A DNA stretch of 64,000 nucleotides, from the NCBI RefSeq assembly GCF_021531435.1, contig NZ_JAFBIS010000001.1, positions 124,001 to 188,000 of the forward strand. Reading direction: 5' to 3'. The translations under genes and the position numbers were made by a program. This document shows positions 54,401 to 62,021 of this stretch, piece after piece. How positions within the stretch are numbered: position 1 is the stretch's first letter; each line of letters starts with the position of its first letter. The stretch is from Oscillibacter valericigenes. GTDB taxonomy: Bacteria; Bacillota; Clostridia; Oscillospirales; Oscillospiraceae. The notes beneath the pieces were generated by a model. The model was not told the DNA's origin, did no database searches, and saw only the letters and a list, made by a program, of their open reading frames with translations.

Positions 54401-54488
54401 CGCCCGGAAGCTGCTGTCGGAAGTGGTAGAGATTCCCGATATTACTGATACATCTGATCCCTCTGATACCCCCGAAGCCGGGGAATGA
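51405..54488 (+). CDS. Second tail-tube protein fused to a giant coiled coil
   Basis: A 1027-residue protein. Residues 1-170 are a tube-type domain (NFMLRVELMFDLPCKSVRAF; ISRPFTLEIERYVGVD; SGLLVETTTLGYREML), equivalent to the tube-initiator/baseplate tube proteins of other CIS, which are normally about 150-200 residues. From about 190 to 990 comes a nearly continuous Ala/Glu/Lys/Gln-rich coiled coil including two internal tandem repeats (four 50-residue and three 51-residue units). The last 100 residues contain five Cys and a Thr/Asp/Pro tail. The coil could measure length, plug the lumen or reach the envelope (inference). Confidence 0.8.
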   Translation: MASITDQNWVVWNQGKNPLVNFNFMLRVELMFDLPCKSVRAFTRELEYDYIQEGGLNDYVHMRRKPISRPFTLEIERYVGVDYIDPLPLGADLVLPVLLFVSRNHDQFIPGVVARTYVFTGCTVMKKTYGDLVADQSGLLVETTTLGYREMLCVDIPWSEVGDNIPKDIKTVPTNAKSADKTPAELKALANDLYSQALAAKTQADVEFAEEDATALINELDEILTKLRAAVGPGGSLTQQLDTAKSGINGEGGKTKKALADEAMDAARLAEQDSKEKENAWREKDAVWRKAKGELDDIQTQMEGPAKKLEDLEAQLSKAKKTKAELEDRLPVDLRDVEKARSAQQKAQTDYDAAEAALAEANAALEKAMEDARAETDVKDAREKAESAAAEAASKQADVDEDSRALAEAQKAYQTALRAWQEEQSEELERAAVKRRSCEGAVPAKQTDVDEASRALEEAQKAYQPALQAWQEEQNEELERATAERSSCEGAVPSKQADVDKASQALAEAQKAYQPALQAWQEEQGEELERAAAERSSREDAASSKQADVDKASQALAEAQKAYQAALRSWQEEQGDELERAVEKRRSCEGAVRAKEEAVRKAGEDTLERAKEELAAAQKELEEARAAEEAVSEKIEKGPEDGETEQRRSAVEAAEQALAEAQKELAAAQKELEEAQAAEKAVSEKIEKGPEDGEAGQCRSAVEAAEQTLAEAQKELAAAEKEAEEARAAEKAVSEKIEKGPEDGEAGQRRSAVEAAEQTLADAQKELDTAQMANDEAQAQLQKALKEKEETLAAGEAGKAVEAASELRNEAKKALDTAAGQVKDSEDLAELNDEIKNLEEARKAAETEIEDIGKERLKEAEDNERSTKAEADEAKKDYDAAAGKWKEAAAKARNARDAADLAEQALSKAQAAHNMGSKQINPLQNSLTNMKLRKDTGKEAQESCGEQHDQCKEANIALQATSDDNLLEINTGYGKVKRLSKQTCYHEKRVREVCQHMEAARKLLSEVVEIPDITDTSDPSDTPEAGE
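52584..53183 (+). repeat. Four tandem 150-bp units inside the tube-coiled-coil gene
   Basis: Units start at 52584, 52734, 52884 and 53034. Each encodes 50 residues starting SKQADVDKASQALAEAQKAY (or near variants) and ending in ELERAAAERSSCEGAVP-like sequence. Divergence is low, so the duplications are recent or homogenised. Confidence 0.9.
53241..53699 (+). repeat. Three tandem 153-bp units inside the tube-coiled-coil gene
   Basis: Units start at 53241, 53394 and 53547. Each encodes 51 residues (ELAAAQKELEEAQAAEKAVS then EKIEKGPEDGEAGQ and RSAVEAAEQTLAEAQK). The KGPEDGE segment breaks the coil once per unit, giving periodic hinges. Confidence 0.9.
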
Positions 54489-54517
54489 GCGTGTGATACC
54501 GGACACAGGAGGTCCCA

Positions 54518-57500
54518 ATGCTGACACTGAAAGCCCCCATTCAACTCCATATTGCGCAGAACCTCACGGGGAACGCGGAAGCTTTCGGTGAGCGCATCCG
54601 GGGCAACTACGGTCTGCTGGGCGCCCATTTCGCGGCCAAGGACCTGCTGTTCCTGATGACCGCGCCGCCGGAGCTGCCGGAGGATCTGGGCGGCATGACC
54701 ACCCTGGTGAACCAGCAGAACACGGTGGATGTGCGGAGTGTCACCATGGAGGTCGTGAACAACGTGGTGAACCGAATCCTGCTGGACGGCACGGAGCAGT
54801 TCACCTACCAGGACCAGGTGTATATCACCACGGTGCTGAACCGGCTGGGTATCACCAATGTGGCCCAGTTCATGGAGCAGGTGCGCCAGCTCCGGGTGGA
54901 GAATGAGAGCACCGTCCACATGACGAAGCTCTACCGGGAGGAGCTGGAGCGCATCCTCCAGCGGCAGGCGGCGGGAGAAGACGCTCCCGCGCTGCCCCTG
55001 CCCGCGGCGAAAGAGGAGGAGACTCCTGCCCCGGCCCAGGACCCCCGGGTGACGCTGTGCATGGAGATTTTGAACCGTCTGGACACGACGAATCTATATG
55101 AAACGGTCCACGCATTTCAGCGGAATTGGTCCGGCGGCGTCAATATTTTCCGTAATCAGGAATTGAAGCTGTCGGAGCAGCTGCGTTTCAGCAATGCGGT
55201 GTCTCTGGCGGAGATCAAGCAGCAGGTCTACCAGCAGCCGAACCTGCATCTGCTGCACCATTTGAATGCCTACGAGACAGGCGACTTGCTGGAAGCGCCC
55301 CGGGACGAGGAAGAAGTCCTTTCCCAGGCGGCGGCTGCCGCCCTGATGACCGCCGTGGACAACACGGTGGTGGAGGTGCTGAACCGCCCCCAGTTCCGGC
55401 AGGAGCAGTGGGTCCAGGTGCAGAACGCCCTGTGGCAGGTGGCGGAAAACACCTTGTCCCGGTTCGAGACTTATCACAGCCAGCCCCAGCCGTCCGTTGA
55501 CCTGTCGGTGCGGACGGATATGGTCTGGAACAACTATGTGCAGGAGCTGAAAGAGTATCAGGCCCTCTACCGGCAGATGTATCCAAAGGCGGCGGACAAA
55601 CAGCTCCCGCTGCCGGAACGCCGGGAAGGCGGCAGAACTTTTTTGACGCATCTTACGAAAGAGGGCGGAACGGAAGAAACTCTGCTGGAGCGCAGCACCG
55701 TGCTCCACGAAACTGACAGGGAAAAACACTTTACAGAGAATGCACTGCGGGAAAGCCTCCGGCAGACGATTCGGGAGTTACCGGAGAGCGGTGTTCAACT
55801 GACCGGAGGGGATACCGCGCCTGGTGCGGAGTTCCTGCAGCTTACTTACCGGAATGAAAACCGGGAGGGAGACCAGATCCAATACCAGGAAAATACGGAG
55901 AATGTTTACGTTCCTGGAAAGATGACGGTGGAATCCGAGCAGACAGAGGCCTTGACAGGGCGCTCCGTCGAAGCGGCGGAGCCTGCGGACCGGGAGACCT
56001 TGCTCCGCCAGGAGCGGGAGCGGCAGCTGGCCAGTGAGCGGCTGCGGGAGGTCATCCGGCAGCAGCTGCAAAAGGGCGGCGCCCCGTCCACAGCGCCGGG
56101 AGAAGCAGTCCCGATGATTCCTGCCCTTTACCGGGAAGAGCCGGACGAAAAAGAAGCTATAATAGATAAAAAGCTCGTTTCTGAAAGAACTGAACAGGAA
56201 AAACACTTTACATATGAACATAGCCGGGAGAGCCAGCGGCAGACGATTCAGGAGCTGCTGCGGACTGCCGGAGCGATCCCCGGAGGGACGCCTGTGCCGC
56301 CGGGAGAGATATGGAACCTTACCCAATTGAACCAAATTCGGGAAGGGGATCTGATCCATCGGCAGGAGGCCAGGGAACAGCTGACTGTTGAGGAGCAAAC
56401 TGCCATCCGGGAACTGATCGCGGCTCCGGAACTTCAGCGTATTTGGCCGCCGAAGCCCTCTGCCCATACGGTCATGCTCCACAGGGAGCATGCGTACCGG
56501 GAGCGGGAACAGATCGTGCGGGAGAGCCGGGAGACGGCGGAACCGCTGCCGCCGGCCCGGGAGAGAGCGGAGACCGCCATGCCGTGGCTGGAGCTGCGGC
56601 AGCGGACGGAGACCCAGCCTGTCCCGCCTGTTCAGCCGCTTCCCCTGACGCCCAGAGAGGCAGAGGAGCAGGCACCGGAGGTGCTGCTGGAGGAGATGAC
56701 CCGCATTGACCAGCATAACCGCACCGTTCTTCAGGCGGTGCAGGCGGAGAGTCGTCGGAAAGAGACCCGGATGCCCGCCGGTCCGGATCTCCAGCGGACC
56801 ATGCGGGACGCGCTGCGGGCCCTGAATGAGCCGGAAAGCGTTCTGCGGGAGGTCTACGCACAGAGAGAGCAGCCGGCCGACACCGTTCATCCGGAGCTGA
56901 CGCCCCGGGAGGAGGCGCTGCTGCGGCAGGCGGAGCCGGAGAACCAGGCCGTGTATGAAGCGGTGCTGGCCTACCAGAAGGACCCGGAAGGGGCTTTGGC
57001 GAAAGGGCTGCTGAAGCCCGGAAACCTAGGCGCTCTCCATGCCGAACTGCAAAAAGCAGTGCGGGAAGAAACGCCGCTGGAGCTGGAGCATCCGAGCGAG
57101 GAGGCCCAGCGGCAGCGGGAGCTGCTGCGGGAGCAGTCGGAGGCGGTGCTGGAGCGGTTCCACCATCTGCCTGTGAAGCCGCGGAGCGTTGTGGAAGAAA
57201 ACGTAACGCCGCCTCCGGCGGTGAAGATCGTCCACAAGCAGGCGGCCCCCGATGTGACGGAGGAGCTGCTGGAACAGCTGGAGGAGCAGCGGACACGCAG
57301 TACCGTCCGTACGGATACCCATGAGGAAGTGAACCGCCGTGAGAGCCATCAGGTGGATGTGAACCAGGTGGAGCGCAAGGTGGTGGCCCAAACCGCAGAG
57401 GATATCACCGAGCTGGTGAACCGGACCCTGGCACGGCAGATGCGGACCATCTCCGACCAGGTGTACCGGCAGATGGAAAAGCGCCTTCAGGCGGAACGCA

Positions 57501-57520
57501 GCCGCCGGGGCAGACTGTAA
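54518..57520 (+). CDS. 1000-residue Gln/Glu-rich CIS-locus protein, unknown
   Basis: The N-terminal third is alpha-helical (LTLKAPIQLHIAQNLTGNAE; VNRILLDGTEQFTYQDQVYI). The middle holds an internal duplication: REKHFTENALRESLRQTIRE at about residue 400 and QEKHFTYEHSRESQRQTIQE at about 560, each followed by a GG-rich stretch and a second shared segment. The C-terminus (about 930-1000) is a basic coiled coil. No signal peptide or membrane segment is seen. It lies 29 bases after the tube-coiled-coil gene and before the tube adaptors, so a structural or cargo-associated role is likely; a tape measure is less likely because it lacks long hydrophobic stretches. Family not recognised. Confidence 0.5.
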   Translation: MLTLKAPIQLHIAQNLTGNAEAFGERIRGNYGLLGAHFAAKDLLFLMTAPPELPEDLGGMTTLVNQQNTVDVRSVTMEVVNNVVNRILLDGTEQFTYQDQVYITTVLNRLGITNVAQFMEQVRQLRVENESTVHMTKLYREELERILQRQAAGEDAPALPLPAAKEEETPAPAQDPRVTLCMEILNRLDTTNLYETVHAFQRNWSGGVNIFRNQELKLSEQLRFSNAVSLAEIKQQVYQQPNLHLLHHLNAYETGDLLEAPRDEEEVLSQAAAAALMTAVDNTVVEVLNRPQFRQEQWVQVQNALWQVAENTLSRFETYHSQPQPSVDLSVRTDMVWNNYVQELKEYQALYRQMYPKAADKQLPLPERREGGRTFLTHLTKEGGTEETLLERSTVLHETDREKHFTENALRESLRQTIRELPESGVQLTGGDTAPGAEFLQLTYRNENREGDQIQYQENTENVYVPGKMTVESEQTEALTGRSVEAAEPADRETLLRQERERQLASERLREVIRQQLQKGGAPSTAPGEAVPMIPALYREEPDEKEAIIDKKLVSERTEQEKHFTYEHSRESQRQTIQELLRTAGAIPGGTPVPPGEIWNLTQLNQIREGDLIHRQEAREQLTVEEQTAIRELIAAPELQRIWPPKPSAHTVMLHREHAYREREQIVRESRETAEPLPPARERAETAMPWLELRQRTETQPVPPVQPLPLTPREAEEQAPEVLLEEMTRIDQHNRTVLQAVQAESRRKETRMPAGPDLQRTMRDALRALNEPESVLREVYAQREQPADTVHPELTPREEALLRQAEPENQAVYEAVLAYQKDPEGALAKGLLKPGNLGALHAELQKAVREETPLELEHPSEEAQRQRELLREQSEAVLERFHHLPVKPRSVVEENVTPPPAVKIVHKQAAPDVTEELLEQLEEQRTRSTVRTDTHEEVNRRESHQVDVNQVERKVVAQTAEDITELVNRTLARQMRTISDQVYRQMEKRLQAERSRRGRL

Positions 57521-57550
57521 AGTAAAATAACTTGAACGGAGGTGACGGAC

Positions 57551-58351
57551 ATGGCAATGGGCATCGGTCAGCAGGCACTAGCTTCGCTGACTGGCAATGT
57601 GGAGACAGCGCTGCTGGTCATCCATGATTACCGGGAAAAAGCCGCGCAGATGAGTGCCGGCGTCACCGGGGGACTCAGTGCGGCGGAGAACCTCAGCTCC
57701 CTGAACCAGTCCCGCATCCGGGCCACCGCCGCGGCGCTGGAGACCGGTTCGCCGCCTACCTATCCCGGCAGCTTGGACCGCATCCTCCGGGTGCAGTTCA
57801 ACCCCTCCGAGCTGACGCTGAACGCCTCCGCTGTTCCCAAGAGCGAGCAGGACAGCACCACCGGCCGGAGCAGGACTATGGCGGTGGAGGATGCCAAGCT
57901 GAATCTGACGGTGATGCTGTATTTCGACGATATGGACACTTACGATGCGTTCATGTGGGACAAATTCACCGCCGGCATGACGGCCCAGGGCGTCGCTAAC
58001 CTGGCGAAGATGGGCATGGAGCTTGGCGGAGGGCAGAAGGTTCACAGCATCCAGGGACAGGTGGAGGCGCTGGTAGCGGCTCTGCGGAATCCCTATACCC
58101 GGCTCATCAGTTTCCGGTGGGCGGATTTTACCTTTATCGGCCAGCTGAACACGGTCCGGGCGAACTACACCATGTTCTCCCCGTCGGGGCGGCCCATCCG
58201 GGCGCAGGTGCTGCTTCGGATCCAGCATGAGATGGATCCGAAGACGCTCCAAGGGTGGTACGACAGCTTTGACAAGGCCTTCGGCGGCGACACCAGCAAT
58301 CTGGTGAAGACAGAGCAGAACATGAGCAATCTGCTGAATCTGAGCCTGTAA
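57551..58351 (+). CDS. CIS tube-adaptor (Afp7-type) protein, first copy
   Basis: A 266-residue protein with the tube-adaptor core: GSLDRILRVQFNPSELTLNA (the YxxQFNPxel strand), AKLNLTVMLYFDDMDTYDAF, RLISFRWADFTFIGQLNTVR and NYTMFSPSGRPIRAQVLLRI. In Afp/PVC this adaptor joins the tube to the spike hub and ends in a LysM domain; no LysM is present here. ATG 57551 is chosen behind GGAGG. The following gene is a paralogue. Confidence 0.78.
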   Translation: MAMGIGQQALASLTGNVETALLVIHDYREKAAQMSAGVTGGLSAAENLSSLNQSRIRATAAALETGSPPTYPGSLDRILRVQFNPSELTLNASAVPKSEQDSTTGRSRTMAVEDAKLNLTVMLYFDDMDTYDAFMWDKFTAGMTAQGVANLAKMGMELGGGQKVHSIQGQVEALVAALRNPYTRLISFRWADFTFIGQLNTVRANYTMFSPSGRPIRAQVLLRIQHEMDPKTLQGWYDSFDKAFGGDTSNLVKTEQNMSNLLNLSL

Positions 58352-58369
58352 GGGAAGGGAGGGAACTTT

Positions 58370-59143
58370 ATGAGCTTGGTAAGTACCCTGGCTAATTCGG
58401 CCCTGGGCAGCGTGCAGAAGGCGCTTTTGATCATTCATAAGTCGGATGCCTCCCAGATAGATTCTTCCCAGGTGGCGGCGGCAACGCAAAATGCCCTGCT
58501 GGGCGCCGCTGCGGGCATGGCCGCCACCAGTGCTGCCATGCAGGGCGCGGGGATGAACACCAGCGTGATGAAGGTGCAGTACAATCCCACATCCTTGTCC
58601 ATCCAGGCCAATGCGGAGGCCATCCCCTTTACTTATTTGCAGCAAAATATCGACAGCGGCATCCCCAACCAGAGCCCCCGGCCGCCCATGGTGGTGTTGT
58701 CGGTGGAGCTGATCTTCGACGCTATGAACCCCAAGGACGCCTTTATGGCGGAAAAGTTCAGCCTGTCCACCGGAGGTATCGTATCCTCGGTGGCGGGCGG
58801 TATCCAAACCGCCAAGGGCGGCGGCTACACCGTCCAGCCCCAGACGGACGGCCTGATCGCCGCCCTCATGCGGCCCAGCACCCGGGTGGTGACCTTCCGG
58901 TGGGCGGACATGGCCTTTACCGGGCAGCTCATCGAGGTCCAGGCGGAATACACCATGTTTTCCGTCTCGGGAAAGCCGGTCCGCAGCAAGGTCCGGATGA
59001 ACATCGCCCAACAGGTGGAGTCCGACGCGGATATCCAGTACTGGAACAAGGTGCTGGATACCACCTTCAGCGGCAACGGAGAGGCCGGCGGAAAGGACAT
59101 GGGACAGCAGCTGGGGAACCTGCTGAATCTGGGCGCGTTCTGA
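58370..59143 (+). CDS. CIS tube-adaptor (Afp7-type) protein, second copy
   Basis: A 257-residue paralogue of the preceding protein: MKVQYNPTSLSIQANAEAIP, VVLSVELIFDAMNPKDAFMA, RVVTFRWADMAFTGQLIEVQ and EYTMFSVSGKPVRSKVRMNI align throughout. The N-terminus differs, being longer and Ala-rich, and the C-terminal helices share NLLNL. Two adaptors suggest either a heteromeric ring or two stacked rings at the tube-hub junction. It lies 18 bases after the first copy. Confidence 0.78.
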   Translation: MSLVSTLANSALGSVQKALLIIHKSDASQIDSSQVAAATQNALLGAAAGMAATSAAMQGAGMNTSVMKVQYNPTSLSIQANAEAIPFTYLQQNIDSGIPNQSPRPPMVVLSVELIFDAMNPKDAFMAEKFSLSTGGIVSSVAGGIQTAKGGGYTVQPQTDGLIAALMRPSTRVVTFRWADMAFTGQLIEVQAEYTMFSVSGKPVRSKVRMNIAQQVESDADIQYWNKVLDTTFSGNGEAGGKDMGQQLGNLLNLGAF

Positions 59144-59183
59144 CGCATTGAAACATCTTTGAAACGGAAGGGAGAGAGCGTGT

Positions 59184-60710
59184 ATGCCGCTTTCCGGAGC
59201 AGGCGGGATCCCGGGCGGGATTCCTGGGGCCTGCCAGTTCACCTATAAGGACCTGCAGGACAAATACGTGGATTTTGCCCATCCCAGAGCCCAGGTGCTG
59301 TTGGGCGATACGCCCTTTGACAGCGTGAGCACGAAGATGGCAGTCAATGACATCCACGTGGAGGTGACCTCCGGCTATGAGGCATCGGTGGCCTCCTTTC
59401 GGCTTTACGATTCCTACGACCCCTCCACAGGCAAGTTCTTTTATGAAAAAGTGAAGAAGCAGGTGCTGATGGGCAACTCCGTCACCGTTCAGCTTGGGTA
59501 TCTGGACAAGCTGGAAACGGTCTTTGTGGGCTTTGTCTCCGGTGTGGCCTTCGGCTTTGAGCCGGGCGGACTGCCCTACATCGAGATCAACGCCATGGAC
59601 ATCAAGGGTCTGATGATGGGCGGCTCCTACGCCACCTCCCTGAGGGCCACCACGTACAGCGCGGCGGTGAAGGAGGTTCTGGACCGGACCGGTGAGGGCA
59701 GACTCCAGCAGATGAAGGGCATCACGTCCTCGGAGATCATCAATACGCCGGACGCCGGAGGCGCTACGGGCGTTCCCGGCGGTGCACCAACCGGCGGCTC
59801 GTCCAAGTCCAGCCCTATTACCATGGAGATGGTCAGCGAGAGTGACTATGAATTCGTGGTGCGGGCGGCAAAGCGCTACAATTACGAGTTTTTTGTGGAC
59901 CGGGGCAAGGTGCTGTTCCGACCGGCGAAAAGCGACACATCGCTTTTGACCAAAATGGGTACCCGCACCGGCCTCCGGGGGTTCCACATCCAGTACAGCA
60001 TTACCGGCGTGGTGGGGAAGATCGAGGCCCGGGCCATGGACCCCGGCAAGGGTGAGGTCATCACGGCAAAGAGCTCTTTCAACAACACGATTTCCACAGC
60101 CAGCAAAGCGAAACAGCTGGTGGGCAAAGGAGCTAAGGTATATCTGGATGCCTCCATCACGTCCAAGGAGGAGGCGGAGGCCCGGGTAGCATCTCTGATG
60201 GAGCAGATGAGCTACCGCCTGGGTTCCCTGGAGGCGGACTGCGTGGGCATCCCGGACCTGGTGCCGGGACGGTTTATCGAGGTGACGGGCATGGGCGTGC
60301 CGGTGGACAATCAGTTTTACCTCACCGCCGTCACCCATGATTTCACCAGTGACGGCGGCTATCGCACTCACATCGAGGGCTGTGCCGCCCAGATCAAGAC
60401 CAGCTCCGCCTCCGAAGCGGCAGGTGCCGCAGCCGGTGCTGCCGCTGCCGCGGGAAGTGCTGCCGGCGCCGCCGGCGCAGCGGCGGGTGCTGCCAGCACT
60501 GCGACAGAAGCCGCCGGTGCGGTGGGCGGCGCAGCAGCGGGAGCCGCCAGTACCGCTGCCACCGCGGCCGGTATTGCCGCCTTGGTGGGTATGGGGGCGG
60601 CCACCGCGGCACCCCTTGCCGCAGGTATTGTGGGCATGGCGGGTGGATTCGGCCAGGATGACCAGGATGGCCAGCAGAGCCAGGAGGGTCAGGAAGGCCA
60701 GGAGGAATAA
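59184..60710 (+). CDS. VgrG/gpD-like spike hub protein with Ala/Gly-rich tail
   Basis: A 508-residue late-control-D/VgrG-hub homologue: HVEVTSGYEASVASFRLYDS, VTVQLGYLDKLETVFVGFVS, INAMDIKGLMMGGSYAT, VSESDYEFVVRAAKRYNYEF with FFVDRGKVLFRP, and GRFIEVTGMGVPVDNQFYLT with AVTHDFTSDGGYRTHIEGCA. Residues about 407-490 are an unusual run of Ala, Gly, Ser and Thr ending in hydrophobic GIAALVGMGAATAAPLAAGI, then a Gln/Glu/Gly-rich end. Typical hubs lack this. The OB/spike part is a separate gene downstream, as in gp27/gp5-type splits. Confidence 0.88.
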   Translation: MPLSGAGGIPGGIPGACQFTYKDLQDKYVDFAHPRAQVLLGDTPFDSVSTKMAVNDIHVEVTSGYEASVASFRLYDSYDPSTGKFFYEKVKKQVLMGNSVTVQLGYLDKLETVFVGFVSGVAFGFEPGGLPYIEINAMDIKGLMMGGSYATSLRATTYSAAVKEVLDRTGEGRLQQMKGITSSEIINTPDAGGATGVPGGAPTGGSSKSSPITMEMVSESDYEFVVRAAKRYNYEFFVDRGKVLFRPAKSDTSLLTKMGTRTGLRGFHIQYSITGVVGKIEARAMDPGKGEVITAKSSFNNTISTASKAKQLVGKGAKVYLDASITSKEEAEARVASLMEQMSYRLGSLEADCVGIPDLVPGRFIEVTGMGVPVDNQFYLTAVTHDFTSDGGYRTHIEGCAAQIKTSSASEAAGAAAGAAAAAGSAAGAAGAAAGAASTATEAAGAVGGAAAGAASTAATAAGIAALVGMGAATAAPLAAGIVGMAGGFGQDDQDGQQSQEGQEGQEE

Positions 60711-60729
60711 GGAGGAATAAGGAGGAGCC

Positions 60730-61590
60730 ATGGGGCTTTACGATATCATTGATGAGATCACGGAGCGGCAGGTCACCAAGACCGAGACCGGGGACAACCG
60801 CATCTGGGGCGTGATGGTGGGCATCGTCGCCAAGAACTTCGACCCCAACAGCACTGCCTCCGGCGGCGTCAACTCCGGGGCCGACGCCATGGACGGGCGG
60901 GTCTGCGTGACCATTCCCACCCGGGATGTCAATGCCAACGAGCTGAAGTGGGCCCGGGTGGCCATGCCCTCCAGTGGCAGCAAGTGGGGCCACTACTTCC
61001 TGCCGGAGGTAGGGGACCAGGTGCTGCTGGCCTTTGAGGGCGGTAATATCGAAAAGCCCTATGTGATCGGCTGCATCCCCAAGACGGCGGATAAGTTTTT
61101 GAAGGATTCCGTGGATAAGGACAACCAGTTCAAGCGCATCGTCACCCGCCACGGGACCTCCATTATTTTCGAGGACAACAGTACCGATGAAAACGGCCTG
61201 AAGGATAAGTTGACCCTGGAAACGGCGGGGCAGAAGCTCCAGATCCTGATGGACAACGAAAACGAGAAGATCCGCATTGGCGACAAGGCCAAGGAGGACT
61301 TCATCGAGATGTACACCAAGGAGGGCTCCGGCACTCTGACGGTGCAGATCAAGAGCAAGATCGACATCAAAGTAGGCGACAAGATCACCGTGACGCTGAA
61401 TGGTGAATCCGGCGCTGTGTCCGTCAAGGCGGATTCTATCCAGCTGGAGGGCGCCAACGGCGTCACCACCAAGAGTGACAGCGCCGTGAAGATGGAGGCT
61501 CCCCAGGTGGCGGCCAACGCCAGCTCCGCGCTGAAGATGGAGAGCTCCGGCACCGCAACGGTGTCCGGCTCCACGGTATCCGTGGGATAA
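60730..61590 (+). CDS. Spike protein (gp5/baseplate assembly protein V-like)
   Basis: A 286-residue protein. An OB-fold at about 25-115 (RIWGVMVGIVAKNFDPN; RVCVTIPTRD; RVAMPSSGSKWGHYFLPEVG then DQVLLAFEGGNIEKPYVIGC) is followed by a beta-strand-repetitive C-terminal half (TLTVQIKSKIDIKVGDKITV and SVKADSIQLEGANGVTTKSD) that would form the triple-stranded needle. GGAGGAATAAGGAGG precedes the ATG, a doubled ribosome binding site. It pairs with the hub before it and the PAAR-like tip. Confidence 0.9.
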   Translation: MGLYDIIDEITERQVTKTETGDNRIWGVMVGIVAKNFDPNSTASGGVNSGADAMDGRVCVTIPTRDVNANELKWARVAMPSSGSKWGHYFLPEVGDQVLLAFEGGNIEKPYVIGCIPKTADKFLKDSVDKDNQFKRIVTRHGTSIIFEDNSTDENGLKDKLTLETAGQKLQILMDNENEKIRIGDKAKEDFIEMYTKEGSGTLTVQIKSKIDIKVGDKITVTLNGESGAVSVKADSIQLEGANGVTTKSDSAVKMEAPQVAANASSALKMESSGTATVSGSTVSVG

Positions 61591-61607
61591 CAGGAAGGAG
61601 GTACAGG

Positions 61608-62021
61608 ATGAACGACAGGGCGTTTTTAGGTGCGGGCATGAAATTCCCGCCGCAGATCGACCCCGGCACGGGGCGCTTCGCGGTCTCTGCAAGAGAGCAG
61701 AGCGTCCGGGAGTCGGTGTATCTCATTCTGATGACCAGCCGGGGCGAGCGGTGGCTGGAGCCGAATTTCGGCAGCCAGATGGCCAGCTACGCCTTCATGG
61801 ACACCTCGCCCACCATGCTGCGGATGCTGTCCGACGATCTGCGGGACCTGCTGCTGACCCAGGAGCCCCGCATCAGCGACGTGGATGTGGAGATCGACCC
61901 CGAGGTGAAAAACGGCTGCCTGCTGGTATCCATCCGGTACACCGTGGCGGCCACCAACAGTCAGGATAACCTGGTGTTTCCCTTCTATCTGAACGCCGCG
62001 CGAGAGGAGCCGACCTTATGA
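61608..62021 (+). CDS. GPW/gp25-family baseplate wedge protein
   Basis: A 137-residue lysozyme-like-fold wedge protein: GAGMKFPPQIDPGTGRFAVS, VRESVYLILMTSRGERWLEP with the EPnFG turn (EPNFGSQMASYAF), and LLTQEPRISDVDVEIDPEVK. The family's conserved Arg-Gly-Glu-Arg region is intact. It starts the baseplate genes and its stop overlaps the next ATG. Confidence 0.93.
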   Translation: MNDRAFLGAGMKFPPQIDPGTGRFAVSAREQSVRESVYLILMTSRGERWLEPNFGSQMASYAFMDTSPTMLRMLSDDLRDLLLTQEPRISDVDVEIDPEVKNGCLLVSIRYTVAATNSQDNLVFPFYLNAAREEPTL

